Assembly: GCF_918378365.1 (NCBI RefSeq)
Contig: NZ_OU912926.1
Location: forward strand, 744,001 to 808,000
Length of the DNA stretch: 64,000 bases
Reading direction: 5' to 3'
From: Candidatus Nitrotoga arctica
Lineage (GTDB): Bacteria; Pseudomonadota; Gammaproteobacteria; Burkholderiales; Gallionellaceae
Below the pieces are notes generated by a model. That model searched no databases, was not told the DNA's origin, and was given only the letters and a program-made list of their open reading frames with translations. The position numbers were made by a program, and so were the translations under genes. Positions 1 through 9,339 of the stretch are shown here, one piece after another. Position 1 is the stretch's first letter, and each line of letters opens with the position of its first letter.

Positions 1-838
1 GTGGGCAGAGTTGCGTCATAGCGCGCAAAGTTTGTCGCTCTTTTCCACGCGAAAATTGGTGGATCTGCGTATTCCATCCGGCAAGCCGGGTGTGGAAGGT
101 GCCCAGGCCTTGCAGGATTATTGCCAGAAATTGAACGTCGACACAGTTACGCTGGTATCGCTGCCACGATTGGACAAGACTGCCTTGGGCAGCAAATGGT
201 TCAGCGCGCTGTCAGCGCAGGGGGTGATCATTGCCACCGAGGAAATTGCCCTGAATGCACTGCCGACCTGGATTGCGAGCCGATTGAAACGGCAGAATCA
301 ATCCGCTGATGCGGACACTTTGGCGTTTCTCGCGGAGCGGGTGGAAGGCAATCTGCTGGCGGCTTATCAGGAAATCCAAAAGCTTGCCCTGTTATTCCCC
401 GCCGGGCCATTATCTTTCGAACAGGTGAAGGACTCCGTAATGGATGTGGCGCGCTACGACGTGTTCAAGCTGTCCGAGGCTATGCTGGCGGGTGATGTAG
501 CGCGATATGCGCACATCCTCGATGGCTTGCGTGTTGAAGGCACGGCTGCCGTGCTGATACTGTGGGCGTTGGCCGAAGACATTCGTACGCTGAGCAAGGT
601 GTTACGCGCTATGCAGGACAGTGGCAATTTGTCTTCCGCGCTACGCGATGCGCGTGTATGGGGCGTACGCCAAAAGCTCGTGGAACGCGCCGTGCGGCGT
701 TTCAGCCCGGCTATAGCCGAGCGCGCCTTGCGTCAGGCCGCGCACGTGGACAAGGTGATTAAGGGCTTGCGCCGCGGTAACGTGTGGGATGAATTGCTGC
801 AATTGGGGGTTCGTTGCGCTAATGTGAAAGCGGCATAA
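1..838 (+). CDS. holA: DNA polymerase III delta subunit (5'-truncated by window edge)
   Basis: The delta subunit is the clamp-loader arm that opens the beta sliding clamp during replication. The reading frame is open from the first bases of the window, where W-A-E-L precedes the nominal TTG at 11, and it continues to TAA at 836-838. The true start therefore lies upstream. About 278 residues are visible against roughly 340 in the family, so the clamp-binding N-terminus is missing. The visible part has the LSLF motif followed by a conserved K/R-rich strand, the mid-domain Q-A/S-AD-TLAFLAERVEGNL-like helix and the C-terminal collar domain ending in K-GLRRG-W-ELL. cutA follows after only 5 bases, so the two are probably co-transcribed. 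Confidence 0.9.
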   Translation, partial: WAELRHSAQSLSLFSTRKLVDLRIPSGKPGVEGAQALQDYCQKLNVDTVTLVSLPRLDKTALGSKWFSALSAQGVIIATEEIALNALPTWIASRLKRQNQSADADTLAFLAERVEGNLLAAYQEIQKLALLFPAGPLSFEQVKDSVMDVARYDVFKLSEAMLAGDVARYAHILDGLRVEGTAAVLILWALAEDIRTLSKVLRAMQDSGNLSSALRDARVWGVRQKLVERAVRRFSPAIAERALRQAAHVDKVIKGLRRGNVWDELLQLGVRCANVKAA

Positions 839-843
839 AGTTG

Positions 844-1182
844 ATGGACGAAATTCTTCTAGTCTTAACCAATTTGCCGAATCGTGAGAGCGCCCAGCGC
901 GTGGCCAATGCTTTGATTGAAAGTCGGGCCGCGGCATGCATCAACATGCTGGCGGAATGCACCTCGGTCTATCGCTGGCAGGGAGAAATAGAGACGGCTA
1001 GTGAGGTGCCGCTGCTGATTAAGACTACCCGTGCCGCTTACCCTCAACTTGAGGCCGTCATCCGTTCACATCATCCCTATGAACTTCCCGAGATCATTGC
1101 TGTCTCGATTAACGCAGGGTTGCCCGGCTATCTACAGTGGATCATCCAAGAAACATCTCCAGCCTCTGCCAGCCTCCCATGA
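844..1182 (+). CDS. cutA: Divalent-cation tolerance protein CutA
   Basis: This is a small trimeric cytoplasmic protein of the CutA1 family, linked to divalent metal tolerance, with a poorly defined molecular role. The 112-residue product has the family hallmarks: an N-terminal beta strand (ILLVLTNLPN), A-ALIE-RAAACIN-L, a Y-WQG-IE strand, the E-PLLIKT strand and the HPYELPEIIA motif near residue 80. A TTG at 841 is also in frame, but the ATG at 844 gives the usual family N-terminus. It lies directly behind holA and about 150 bases before dsbD, a layout common in betaproteobacteria. Confidence 0.93.
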   Translation: MDEILLVLTNLPNRESAQRVANALIESRAAACINMLAECTSVYRWQGEIETASEVPLLIKTTRAAYPQLEAVIRSHHPYELPEIIAVSINAGLPGYLQWIIQETSPASASLP

Positions 1183-1330
1183 CAATGTGAGACTGGAAGG
1201 AGTAAAAGTGAAGGTTGTTTTGAATACAATTGCTCTTTTTTTAGCCATTTAGAGCCCTCTATTTTCATTGAGGCATTTTGTTCGTCAAATTACTGACTTA
1301 CAGGTAACATCCACAAAGGTTTTGAAAGCG

Positions 1331-3172
1331 ATGCGTCTCTTACTGTTGATATTGTTGTGCTTGGTTCCGTTATCCTACGCGGAAAGTTTTCTGGATCGCT
1401 TGCCGCTACTGGGTGGCGCGAAGCAAACTGTCATCTTGCATCCGGATAAGGCCTTCGGGCTGGAAGTCAGCGTGCGCGATGCATCCACCCTGCTTGCCAA
1501 TTTCAAGATCACGCCCGGCTACTATTTATATCGTGACAAGGTTACCTTCACTATATCGGGCGATTCCGCAAAAATTGCGGGCGTAAAAATTACGAATGTG
1601 TCTATGCCAAAAGGGGAAATGAAGTCTGACCTCAATTTCGGTGACATGACAGTATTTCATCAGCCCTTCCAAGCGGTGATTACGCTGGAACGCAATAACA
1701 ATACGGCTCAGGATATTACGCTGGCAGCCAGTTATCAGGGGTGCAAAGAAAACGATCTGTGCTATGCGCCGATAGATAAGCAGTTCAGCATCATGCTACC
1801 CAAGGCAAGTCTCGCAACAACAACGCCACAGATGCAAACTTCGCCGCAGGCGGCGCAAGGTGTTGCAATGCCTGATGATTCTGAAAGTACGCAGCTTGCC
1901 AACCTATTCAAGCAAGGTGGCTTTTGGCTGATCGTGACATTTTTCTTTGGTGCCGGGCTGCTGCTTGCTTTCACTCCTTGCATGCTGCCGATGATCCCCA
2001 TTCTTTCTGGCATCATCGTTGGTCGCAGCTCACACCCCACCAAAATGCACGGCTTCCTCTTGTCGCTTGCCTACGTGCTCGGCATGGCATTAACCTATGC
2101 AGCGATTGGCGTGGCCGCCGGTCTGTCTGGTACGCTATTGTCCAGCGCGCTGCAAACGCCTTGGGCGCTGGGTAGCTTTGCTGCCGTGTTCGTGTTGCTG
2201 TCTTTATCGATGTTCGGCTTTTACGAGCTACAACTTCCTGCCGCTCTGCAAAGCAAATTGACCAATACCAGTAACCGCCTGCATGGCGGCCATCTGAGTG
2301 GTGTGTTCGTGATGGGTGCGCTATCTGCCGTTATCGTCAGTCCATGCGTCGCCGCGCCCATGGCGGCTGCTCTGTTGTATATCGGGCAGACGCATGACGC
2401 CTGGCTAGGCGGAACAGCGTTGTTCGCACTCGCAATGGGCATGGGCTTGCCATTGTTATTAATCGGCGCCTCAGCTGGTGCGCTATTGCCCAAGGCGGGT
2501 GCATGGATGGAAGCGGTCAAGCGCTTCTTTGGCGTGTTAATGCTAGCACTCGCGATCTGGCTCATTTCAACGCTGATCCCGTTGAGCATACAGATGTTGT
2601 TGTGGGCGGCGCTGCTAGTGCTTTCTGCCATTTATATGCACGCGCTGGATGCGCTGCCAAACAATGCCTCAGGTTGGCAGAAATTATGGAAAGGCATCGG
2701 TATTCTTGCGCTTCTGCTTGGTAGTGCCTACTTGATCGGTGCACTCTCCGGCGCACGCGACATCCTGCGTCCGCTGGCAGCACTGGGTAATGGCCAGGCG
2801 GAAGCGGCCTCGACTCTGCAATTTGTGCGGATAAAGAATGTGGCTGAACTGGATGCCCGAATTGCACAGGCGAATGGCAAGACTGTGATGCTGGATTTCT
2901 ACGCAGACTGGTGCATATCGTGCAAGGAGATGGAGCGTTATACGTTCACCGATGCTAAGGTTCAGGCTAAACTAAAAAATGCTGTATTGCTACAAATCGA
3001 CGTCACTGCCAATAGCGACGAAGATAAAGCACTGCTAAAACGTTTTGAGTTATTCGGTCCGCCCGCTATTCTATTTTTTGATGCACAAGGGCGCGAGCAG
3101 GATGTCCGCCGTATAATAGGGTATCAGAATGCGGGACAGTTTCTTCAATCGCTGAACTCTGTGGGGCTATGA
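1331..3172 (+). CDS. dsbD: Thiol:disulfide interchange protein DsbD
   Basis: DsbD carries electrons from cytoplasmic thioredoxin across the inner membrane to periplasmic reductases (DsbC, CcmG). All three modules are present. A signal peptide ends near AYA-E (residue 18). The periplasmic alpha domain has a redox pair at about Cys138 and Cys144 (C-KENDL-C). The eight-helix beta domain has its two essential cysteines in TPCMLP (about 217) and SPCVAAP (about 339). The C-terminal thioredoxin domain has ADWCISCK (about 528/531). The ATG at 1331 was chosen because it places the hydrophobic signal directly at the N-terminus; an in-frame TTG at 1268 would add 21 unrelated residues. The 613-residue length is normal. 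Confidence 0.95.
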   Translation: MRLLLLILLCLVPLSYAESFLDRLPLLGGAKQTVILHPDKAFGLEVSVRDASTLLANFKITPGYYLYRDKVTFTISGDSAKIAGVKITNVSMPKGEMKSDLNFGDMTVFHQPFQAVITLERNNNTAQDITLAASYQGCKENDLCYAPIDKQFSIMLPKASLATTTPQMQTSPQAAQGVAMPDDSESTQLANLFKQGGFWLIVTFFFGAGLLLAFTPCMLPMIPILSGIIVGRSSHPTKMHGFLLSLAYVLGMALTYAAIGVAAGLSGTLLSSALQTPWALGSFAAVFVLLSLSMFGFYELQLPAALQSKLTNTSNRLHGGHLSGVFVMGALSAVIVSPCVAAPMAAALLYIGQTHDAWLGGTALFALAMGMGLPLLLIGASAGALLPKAGAWMEAVKRFFGVLMLALAIWLISTLIPLSIQMLLWAALLVLSAIYMHALDALPNNASGWQKLWKGIGILALLLGSAYLIGALSGARDILRPLAALGNGQAEAASTLQFVRIKNVAELDARIAQANGKTVMLDFYADWCISCKEMERYTFTDAKVQAKLKNAVLLQIDVTANSDEDKALLKRFELFGPPAILFFDAQGREQDVRRIIGYQNAGQFLQSLNSVGL

Positions 3173-3306
3173 TTTTTAGATTATTGATTTCTATAGAATG
3201 GTGAGTTAAAGTAATTCGAAGTGTAAAATGCTAATGTTTCTACATGATTCCTGGATGCCGTTTGCTTAACACTGTTACTTAACATTTAATTTTTAAAGGA
3301 TGCATT

Positions 3307-3621
3307 ATGGCTGTAATAACCGAAAAAGAACTGACAGAATTACTGATTGGCATCGTTAATACTCAAGTCGCAATCATCCATGCATTAAAAGACCAAAAGG
3401 ACTACCACGCAGTAACAAAAGTAGTAGGTAGCGTTGGCGTTGTTGCAGGGATAGAGGATGAAGGTACGACTGGTGGTCAAGATCCTGTGCGCCCACCGAT
3501 GACTTTATCCACACTTCCGGCACATTTAGTTCTTAGAGCGCTGTCAGCTCGTGGTTCATTTCCACAGAATATGGAACAGCTTGCTCATCAAGAAATCGGC
3601 AAACTTTTTAATAAGTCATAA
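3307..3621 (+). CDS. Small uncharacterised protein
   Basis: A 104-residue ORF with a good ribosome-binding site (aaagga, about 8 bases before the ATG) and a compositionally normal sequence, so it is probably real, but I do not recognise the family. The N-terminal 40 residues are predicted helical (EKELTELLIGIVNTQVAIIH), the middle is Gly/Val-rich and then acidic (VGSVGVVAGIEDEGTTGG), and the C-terminus is helical. There is no signal peptide, no cysteine and no transmembrane segment. It stands alone between dsbD and the convergent moeB, in AT-rich flanks with a strong hairpin downstream. Confidence 0.55.
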   Translation: MAVITEKELTELLIGIVNTQVAIIHALKDQKDYHAVTKVVGSVGVVAGIEDEGTTGGQDPVRPPMTLSTLPAHLVLRALSARGSFPQNMEQLAHQEIGKLFNKS

Positions 3622-3996
3622 CCGTCATTTTGGGTTTCTGCATTGTTGGCAATTCGAATAGATGCTTTTTAAAAATTAACTAATTAAATATTTAAAATAA
3701 TCATTTAACCATCGAAACTGTTTTTTCTTCCTATAGCGTCACGCAATATAGATTTTGTGTAATTATTTATCCGGGATGGCAATTTTTCTATGCCAGCCCG
3801 GATAGATTATGGATCTAACGTAGCCATGTCGCTTTGTCTGTAAAATCCGGCAAAAATTATAGGATTCACGTTTTAGTCTCTAGGAACTGAAAAACGCTTC
3901 CTTACCCGCAATGAAAAATAAAAATATAGGGAACTTGTCAAAAACTCAGGCAGGCTATTTTCTATAAAAATAGGGGGTTTCTGTTAGACGCTATAT
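3622..3996. other. AT-rich intergenic stretch with a strong hairpin
   Basis: No ORF here is convincing. The main feature is a stem-loop at 3770-3802: arms tccgggatggca and tgccagcccgga pair at 11 of 12 positions around a 9-base loop. No T-run follows on either strand, so it is not a textbook terminator, though it lies between two convergent genes where termination would be expected. A second, weaker AT-rich dyad (ctatttt / aaaatag) lies at 3955-3973, just beyond the moeB stop. Confidence 0.5.
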
Positions 3997-4746
3997 TTAT
4001 GGCGTGCCGCAAATTAGACAAGCTGGATCTTTTTTCAACTTAACGGTGCGCAGTTCCATATGCAGTAAATCTGTTACCAGCAATCTGCTACACAGTAGCG
4101 TGCCTATTCCCATCAATAGTTTGAGTGCCTCAGCGGCTTGCATGCTACCGATAATGCCGACTAGTGGGGCAAACACCCCCATTACCGCGCAACGTGTTTC
4201 TAAAGCATCAGATTGTTCTGGATACAGGCAGTGATAGCAAGGGCTGTGAGGATGGCGCATATCAAACACGGCTACTTGACCGTCAAAGCGGGTAGCCGCG
4301 CCGGATACAAAAGGCTTTTTTAATTGTACGCAAACTTGGTTAAGCGCATAGCGCGTGGCGAAGTTATCGCTGCAATCCAGTACTACATCGGCTTGGTCAA
4401 TTAGCTCAAATAAACGTGTTTGATCTGCGCGTTCATTCAGGGCTATGACGCGAACATCGGGATTGATTTCAGCGAGCAAGGTACGGGCAGAATCTACCTT
4501 AGCTATTCCGATGCTGGAAGTGCGGTGTACGATTTGGCGTTGCAGATTGGTCAGGTCTACAGTGTCACCGTCGCACAGAGTCAGGGTGCCAACGCCGCTA
4601 GAGGCAAGGTACATGGCAGCGGGAGAACCTAGTCCGCCAGCACCTATTATCAGTGCGTGCGCATCCCGTAATTTCTGTTGCCCTTCGATGCCAATGTCAG
4701 GCAACAGGATGTGGCGGCTATAGCGCAGTAACTGTTCGTCATTCAT
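3997..4746 (-). CDS. moeB: MoeB/ThiF-family adenylyltransferase
   Basis: Proteins of this E1-like family use ATP to adenylate the C-terminal glycine of a ubiquitin-fold sulfur carrier (MoaD in molybdopterin synthesis or ThiS in thiamine synthesis). The 249-residue product has the opening RYSRHILLPDIG, the nucleotide-binding GAGGLGSPAA near residue 37, D-D-V-NLQRQI, and two zinc-binding pairs, CYHC (about 176-179) and CLIC at the extreme C-terminus. A cysteine in ETRCAVMG sits where MoeB/ThiF carry their catalytic Cys. MoeB and ThiF cannot be separated on sequence alone, and no rhodanese domain is fused. It is the last gene of the gpmI-envC-ctpA block. Confidence 0.85.
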   Translation of the reverse strand: MNDEQLLRYSRHILLPDIGIEGQQKLRDAHALIIGAGGLGSPAAMYLASSGVGTLTLCDGDTVDLTNLQRQIVHRTSSIGIAKVDSARTLLAEINPDVRVIALNERADQTRLFELIDQADVVLDCSDNFATRYALNQVCVQLKKPFVSGAATRFDGQVAVFDMRHPHSPCYHCLYPEQSDALETRCAVMGVFAPLVGIIGSMQAAEALKLLMGIGTLLCSRLLVTDLLHMELRTVKLKKDPACLICGTP

Positions 4747-4777
4747 GCGATATGGAAGAGGAGTTATTGTTACTCGC

Positions 4778-6190
4778 TTACTTCCCTTGCAATATATTAA
4801 TACCCTTTAACAAATTTATAGCTTGATGTAACTGGTAGTCTTCTTTTGATCCGAACTCGAGCATTTTTGGTTTTGTTGCATCACCTTCCTCGCGTTTGGT
4901 CGGTGACTTAGCTGGCGTAGCCGGAACTGCGGGCTTTACGGTGACGCCTACCTTCACATCAACAACCTCCTGACTGTTGCTCAAGTGACGTTCCAAATCG
5001 GCCTCGCGCATGCGGAAAGTTTGATCTTCGACCGTTGCCGGATCTTCCACTACGATATCAGGGACGATACCCTTGGCTTGGATAGAGCGGCCGCCAGGCG
5101 TGAAATAACGCGCAGTGGTGAGCTTGATTGCGGTATTGTTGCCTAGCGGCAGAACTGACTGTACTGAGCCTTTGCCGAAGGTTTGGGTGCCCATGATGAC
5201 AGCGCGTTTATGATCTTGCAACGCACCTGCGACGATTTCTGAAGCGGAGGCAGAGCCGCCATTCACCAGCACTATCATCGGCACTGTTTTGACTGCCGCA
5301 GGCAGATTTTTCAGGTAATCTTTCTCGTTGTTGCGCAGATAGTCATTAGGAACGGCGGTCAGGCGCATCTTGGCATCTGAGTTACGCCCTTCGGTATATA
5401 CCACTAGAGCGTCTTTGGGCAGGAAGGCGGCAGATGCTGCTACTGAACTATTGAGCAAGCCACCTGGATCGTTACGTAGATCCAATACCAAGCCTTTCAT
5501 AGTGCCTTGGTTCTGTTTGAACAGGTTGTTAAGCGCAGTGGCGAGGTTCTCGCCAGTGTGTTCCTGAAATTGGGTGATGCGAATAAAAGCATAGCCAGGT
5601 TCGACCAGCTTGGATTTTACACTTTGCACTTTAATAATGGCGCGAGTTAAAGTAAAGGTCAACGGCTTGGGCGCGTCCTTGCGAATCACGGTTAAGATAA
5701 TTTTGCTGCCTGGCTTGCCGCGCATGCGCTTAACTGCATCACCTAGCGTCAGGCTCTTCACCATCACGTCGTCGAGTTTGATGATCAGATCGCCGCTCTT
5801 CATGCCTGCATGATAGGCAGGGGAATCTTCAATTGGCGAAATAACTTTCACCAGTCCGTCTTCCATCCCTACCTCAATGCCTAAACCACCAAATTCGCCC
5901 TGTGTGCCGATTTGTAGTTCTTTGAACGCATCGGCATCCAGGTAGGCGGAGTGCGGATCCAGGCCGGTCAGCATGCCGGTGATGGCTTCGGTGATAAGTT
6001 TTTTGTCGGTGACCGGTTCTACATAGTCACTCTTGATGCGGCCAAACACCTCTGAGAAGGCACGCAGCTCTTCAATCGGTAACGGCTCAGCGCTGTCCTT
6101 ATCCGCGATGGCAGAGAATTGCAGGCTGATCAACACACCTGCGATCAGCCCTAGTCCGATTAATCCAGTTTTTTCAATACGACTACGCAT
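4778..6190 (-). CDS. ctpA: Carboxy-terminal processing protease CtpA (S41)
   Basis: This is a periplasmic S41 serine protease that trims or degrades proteins from their C-termini; relatives degrade peptidoglycan hydrolases. The 470-residue protein starts with an uncleaved-looking signal anchor (IGLGLIAGVLISLQF). A PDZ domain follows at about residues 92-175 (FGGLGIEVG through GKPGSKI), then the protease core. The catalytic Ser lies in NGGSASASEIVAGALQ and the general-base Lys in GTQTFGKGSVQS. The C-terminal 60 residues are Pro/Lys-rich and poorly conserved. It sits 50 bases after envC, matching the known functional link between Ctp proteases and control of cell-wall hydrolases. Confidence 0.93.
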   Translation of the reverse strand: MRSRIEKTGLIGLGLIAGVLISLQFSAIADKDSAEPLPIEELRAFSEVFGRIKSDYVEPVTDKKLITEAITGMLTGLDPHSAYLDADAFKELQIGTQGEFGGLGIEVGMEDGLVKVISPIEDSPAYHAGMKSGDLIIKLDDVMVKSLTLGDAVKRMRGKPGSKIILTVIRKDAPKPLTFTLTRAIIKVQSVKSKLVEPGYAFIRITQFQEHTGENLATALNNLFKQNQGTMKGLVLDLRNDPGGLLNSSVAASAAFLPKDALVVYTEGRNSDAKMRLTAVPNDYLRNNEKDYLKNLPAAVKTVPMIVLVNGGSASASEIVAGALQDHKRAVIMGTQTFGKGSVQSVLPLGNNTAIKLTTARYFTPGGRSIQAKGIVPDIVVEDPATVEDQTFRMREADLERHLSNSQEVVDVKVGVTVKPAVPATPAKSPTKREEGDATKPKMLEFGSKEDYQLHQAINLLKGINILQGK

Positions 6191-6240
6191 GTCTGACCTC
6201 TAAAGTTGTTTTGTTGCAACATGATTCTTCATGAGTAATT

Positions 6241-7413
6241 TCATCGGGCTATCCACTTTATAGGGTCTAGAGGCTCGCCCCTGTGGCGCAGCTCAAAGTA
6301 TACACCGGAATCTTCATTTCCGCCGCTGTTGCCAACGGCCGCTACGGTGTCGCCCCCGCGCAGAATGTCGCCTACTTGCTTGTATAGCGTTTCATTATTG
6401 CCATACAAGCTCATGTAGCCTTTGCCATGATCAATGATCAATAAGTTCCCGAAGCCGCGTAACCAATCGGCAAATACCACACGTCCGGCCGCTACCGATT
6501 TTACTGGCTGACCGTTTGCTGCGCGCAATAGTAAACCTCTCCAAAGTACGGTACTGTCTGGACGTGCGCTGCCGAATTTATTGACCACCTCACCCATTAC
6601 GGGCAGCGTCAGCTTGCCTTTAAGTTGCTCGAACGGCTTGCCGTCGAAGCGATTATCAGGCAATTTATCATTGTTGAATACCCCTTTGCCTTTTTTCTGC
6701 GTCAACATTTTGGAGAGCTTGGCCACCAGTTGCGACAAGCGGTTTTCGTCGCGTTGTAGGCGACCGATTTCGTGGCGTTGTTGTTTGAGTTGCTGGGCGA
6801 ACTGATTGATTACTTGCTGACGCGCAAGCTTGTCTTTTTCCAATATTTTCTGCTGCGCATTTTCTTCTGCTTGCAGCGCCGCAATTTCCCCGCTCTTTTG
6901 TTGAGTGAGTTGGACGACCTCGTTCAGCTGCGCAAGATTTACGCGTAACATATTGAGCCAAGTCGAACGGCTGCGCGCGATATATTCGTAATAGCGCATT
7001 TCACGTGCGGTTTGATCGGGGTCATGATTGTTGAGCAACAGCTTGAAGTATTCTTGTTTGCCGCCCAAATATTGCTGGTAGAGCAGCTTGCTGAGCATGG
7101 CCTGCTGACTCTGCATATCCCTTTCTATTTGCTGCCCTTGCTGTCGCAGTTTCTCCAAGGTGTGGTCTGCAGCACGGTGTTGCGATGACAACTCAGCGAG
7201 CTTACGCTTGCTATTACTGATAGTGCGTTCTGATTCACGAAGCTCGTCTGCTGCTTCGGATTGAGATTCAGTGGTTTTTTCCAATTCCTTCTGCAACACA
7301 GAGATGTGTTTGCGCAGGTTATCCAGTTCTTCCTGCTGTAAGGCATGAGTGCTGTTTATGCCTGCCACCAAGCAGATACACAGCAATAACGCGTGGCGGA
7401 TCAGTACGGTCAC
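6241..7413 (-). CDS. envC: Murein hydrolase activator EnvC (degenerate LytM)
   Basis: This is a periplasmic factor that activates division amidases such as AmiA/AmiB at the septum. A signal peptide ([15 protein letters not shown]) is followed by about 230 residues of coiled coil (repeated Q/E/K/L heptads, residues about 25-250) and a C-terminal M23/LytM fold ending in [17 protein letters not shown]. The zinc ligands of active M23 enzymes are missing: the H-x-G-x-D position reads W-RGLLL and the H-x-H position reads MSLYGNN. It should therefore be an activator, not a hydrolase, as in E. coli EnvC. Its ATG overlaps the gpmI stop, indicating translational coupling. Confidence 0.92.
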   Translation of the reverse strand: MTVLIRHALLLCICLVAGINSTHALQQEELDNLRKHISVLQKELEKTTESQSEAADELRESERTISNSKRKLAELSSQHRAADHTLEKLRQQGQQIERDMQSQQAMLSKLLYQQYLGGKQEYFKLLLNNHDPDQTAREMRYYEYIARSRSTWLNMLRVNLAQLNEVVQLTQQKSGEIAALQAEENAQQKILEKDKLARQQVINQFAQQLKQQRHEIGRLQRDENRLSQLVAKLSKMLTQKKGKGVFNNDKLPDNRFDGKPFEQLKGKLTLPVMGEVVNKFGSARPDSTVLWRGLLLRAANGQPVKSVAAGRVVFADWLRGFGNLLIIDHGKGYMSLYGNNETLYKQVGDILRGGDTVAAVGNSGGNEDSGVYFELRHRGEPLDPIKWIAR

Positions 7414-8948
7414 TGGATTGAGATAAGCGGCTGACCTGTCATTTCAGGCGGTTGTGGCAGACCCATCATGGCGAGCAAGGTTGGGGTAACATCCTGAAGC
7501 GAGCCACTGTCAGCTATATGCGCCTTACGGCCGACATACAACAATGGGACCAAGTTAAGTGTATGTGCGGTATGTGCTTGTTGCGTGGTGCGATCCAGCA
7601 TTTGTTCGGCATTGCCGTGATCAGCGGTAATTAGCACCTCACCGCCATATTCCAGCATGGTGTTTACTACCCGTCCGATACATACATCCAAGACTTCAAT
7701 GGCCTTGACTGCTGCTTCCATAATGCCGCTATGGCCGACCATGTCGCCGTTGGCATAATTACAGATCATGGCTTGATACTGCCCACTACGAATGGCCGCT
7801 TCCAGTTTGTCAGTGACCTCAAAAGCACTCATTTCTGGTTTGAGGTCGTAGGTTGCCACTTTGGGAGATGGCACCAGGATACGATCTTCGCCGGGATAAG
7901 GTTGTTCCTTGCCGCCATTGAAGAAATAGGTGACATGTGCATACTTCTCCGTTTCTGCGATACGTAATTGTTTCAGCCCCAAGCCGGAAAGGTACTCGCC
8001 AAAACAATTGTGGATAGTTGTGGGCATGAATGCAGCTGGGAGATGGAAGTCCTCACCGTAGTTGCTTAGTGTGACAAAGCTCGCCAGCTTGGGAAAATAT
8101 GCACGCGTAAAGCCGTCAAACGTCGGATCGGTCAGTGCGCGGGTTAATTGACGCGCGCGGTCCGCGCGGTAGTTCATGAACACCACGACATCTCCATCTT
8201 GCATGATAACGGGTGATTCGGTGGGCGAGGTGATGATAGTTGCTTTAACGAACTCGTCATTTTCTCCGCGTGCATAGGCTTGCTGCAATCCATCCTGAGC
8301 ATCAGATGAGCGGAACTCAGCCTTGCCTTGAGTCAATAAGTCGTAGGCTTCCTGTACTCGCTCCCAGCGGTTATCCCGGTCCATTGCATAATAGCGGCCG
8401 ATAATGGAAGCAATACGTCCAACGCCCAAGGCGACAAATTTTTCCTGTAGCTGCTGTAGTGAATGCGCGGCGCTTCTCGGCGGTGTGTCACGACCATCGA
8501 GAAAGGCATGGATAAATATTTTGCGCAGTCCAGCGCGCGCTGCCAGTTCCAGCATGGCGTGGATATGATCTTCGTGACTATGCACCCCGCCGGGCGACAG
8601 CAGCCCCATGATATGTAGCGCAGTGTTGTGCTGCTTGGCATGTTCAATCGCTTGCATGAACGCCGGATTGCTGTAGAAGCTTCCGTCCTGAATGGCTGCA
8701 TCCACCCGTGAGAGTTCCTGATACACCACGCGACCCGAGCCGATATTGAGATGGCCAACTTCAGAGTTACCCATCTGGCCTTGGGGAAGTCCTACTGATA
8801 ATTCAGACGTACTAATTAGCGTGTGTGGATAATCACGCCATAGCCTGTCCCAGTTCGGTTTGTACGCGTGGGCGATAGCATTGTGGTCAGTTTCTTCACT
8901 GTGGCCGAAGCCGTCGAGGATTAGTAAGAGGACAGGGGTGATTTTCAT
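7410..8948 (-). CDS. gpmI: 2,3-bisphosphoglycerate-independent phosphoglycerate mutase
   Basis: This enzyme interconverts 3- and 2-phosphoglycerate in glycolysis and gluconeogenesis, using two Mn ions and a phosphoserine intermediate. The 512 residues are the family's normal length. The metal-binding LLILDGFG lies near residue 12, the nucleophile Ser in [10 protein letters not shown] near 62, the substrate loop in FLDGRDTPP near 150, and the C-terminal metal sites in [11 protein letters not shown] and QAHTAHTLN. It is the first gene of a four-gene minus-strand block (gpmI-envC-ctpA-moeB), an order I recognise from many betaproteobacteria. Its promoter must lie in the 390-base divergent region upstream. 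Confidence 0.96.
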   Translation of the reverse strand: MKITPVLLLILDGFGHSEETDHNAIAHAYKPNWDRLWRDYPHTLISTSELSVGLPQGQMGNSEVGHLNIGSGRVVYQELSRVDAAIQDGSFYSNPAFMQAIEHAKQHNTALHIMGLLSPGGVHSHEDHIHAMLELAARAGLRKIFIHAFLDGRDTPPRSAAHSLQQLQEKFVALGVGRIASIIGRYYAMDRDNRWERVQEAYDLLTQGKAEFRSSDAQDGLQQAYARGENDEFVKATIITSPTESPVIMQDGDVVVFMNYRADRARQLTRALTDPTFDGFTRAYFPKLASFVTLSNYGEDFHLPAAFMPTTIHNCFGEYLSGLGLKQLRIAETEKYAHVTYFFNGGKEQPYPGEDRILVPSPKVATYDLKPEMSAFEVTDKLEAAIRSGQYQAMICNYANGDMVGHSGIMEAAVKAIEVLDVCIGRVVNTMLEYGGEVLITADHGNAEQMLDRTTQQAHTAHTLNLVPLLYVGRKAHIADSGSLQDVTPTLLAMMGLPQPPEMTGQPLISIQ

Positions 8949-9339
8949 ACCGGACTTTGGGGAAGTTTAAATATTAATTGGTTACTGATTGAAGGATATC
9001 ATTTTAGCTGATTTCTGGACTGTCAGGCTTCTGAGCATCGCACAATGCCAAATTAAAAAATAAAAGAATAATGGTAAAAAAATTTTTGAAAAATTAAATA
9101 ACTACTAGGGTGACGATATTTTGCCAGCCTAGTTAAATTATTGTATTGGCGGCCCGCCCTCTCAGCTGACAGGAATGATTCGCGATGTATTTTGATCGGC
9201 GGGTTTCATGCGTGTATTCGGAGGGTAGTATTTTGAAGTGTGACGACATATAGTCTGTCACCTTACATAAGTGGAGCCATATGCACCATTACAAAATGCG
9301 TAAAACAGTGCGATATAGTATCAATATGGGGTTTTCGCA
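8949..9339. other. Divergent intergenic region between gpmI and the CHASE2 gene
   Basis: About 390 bases that must carry promoters for both directions. The half next to gpmI is very AT-rich (runs of A and T at about 9050-9105). An imperfect dyad (ctagg to cctag) lies at about 9108-9133 and another (tgac to gtca) at 9241-9260. No open frame with a credible ribosome-binding site and no tRNA-like fold was seen. I cannot assign -35/-10 boxes with confidence. Confidence 0.4.

Noticed and set aside
6241..7413. EnvC as an active M23 endopeptidase
   Set aside because: The zinc-binding H-x-G-x-D and H-x-H positions are both replaced.
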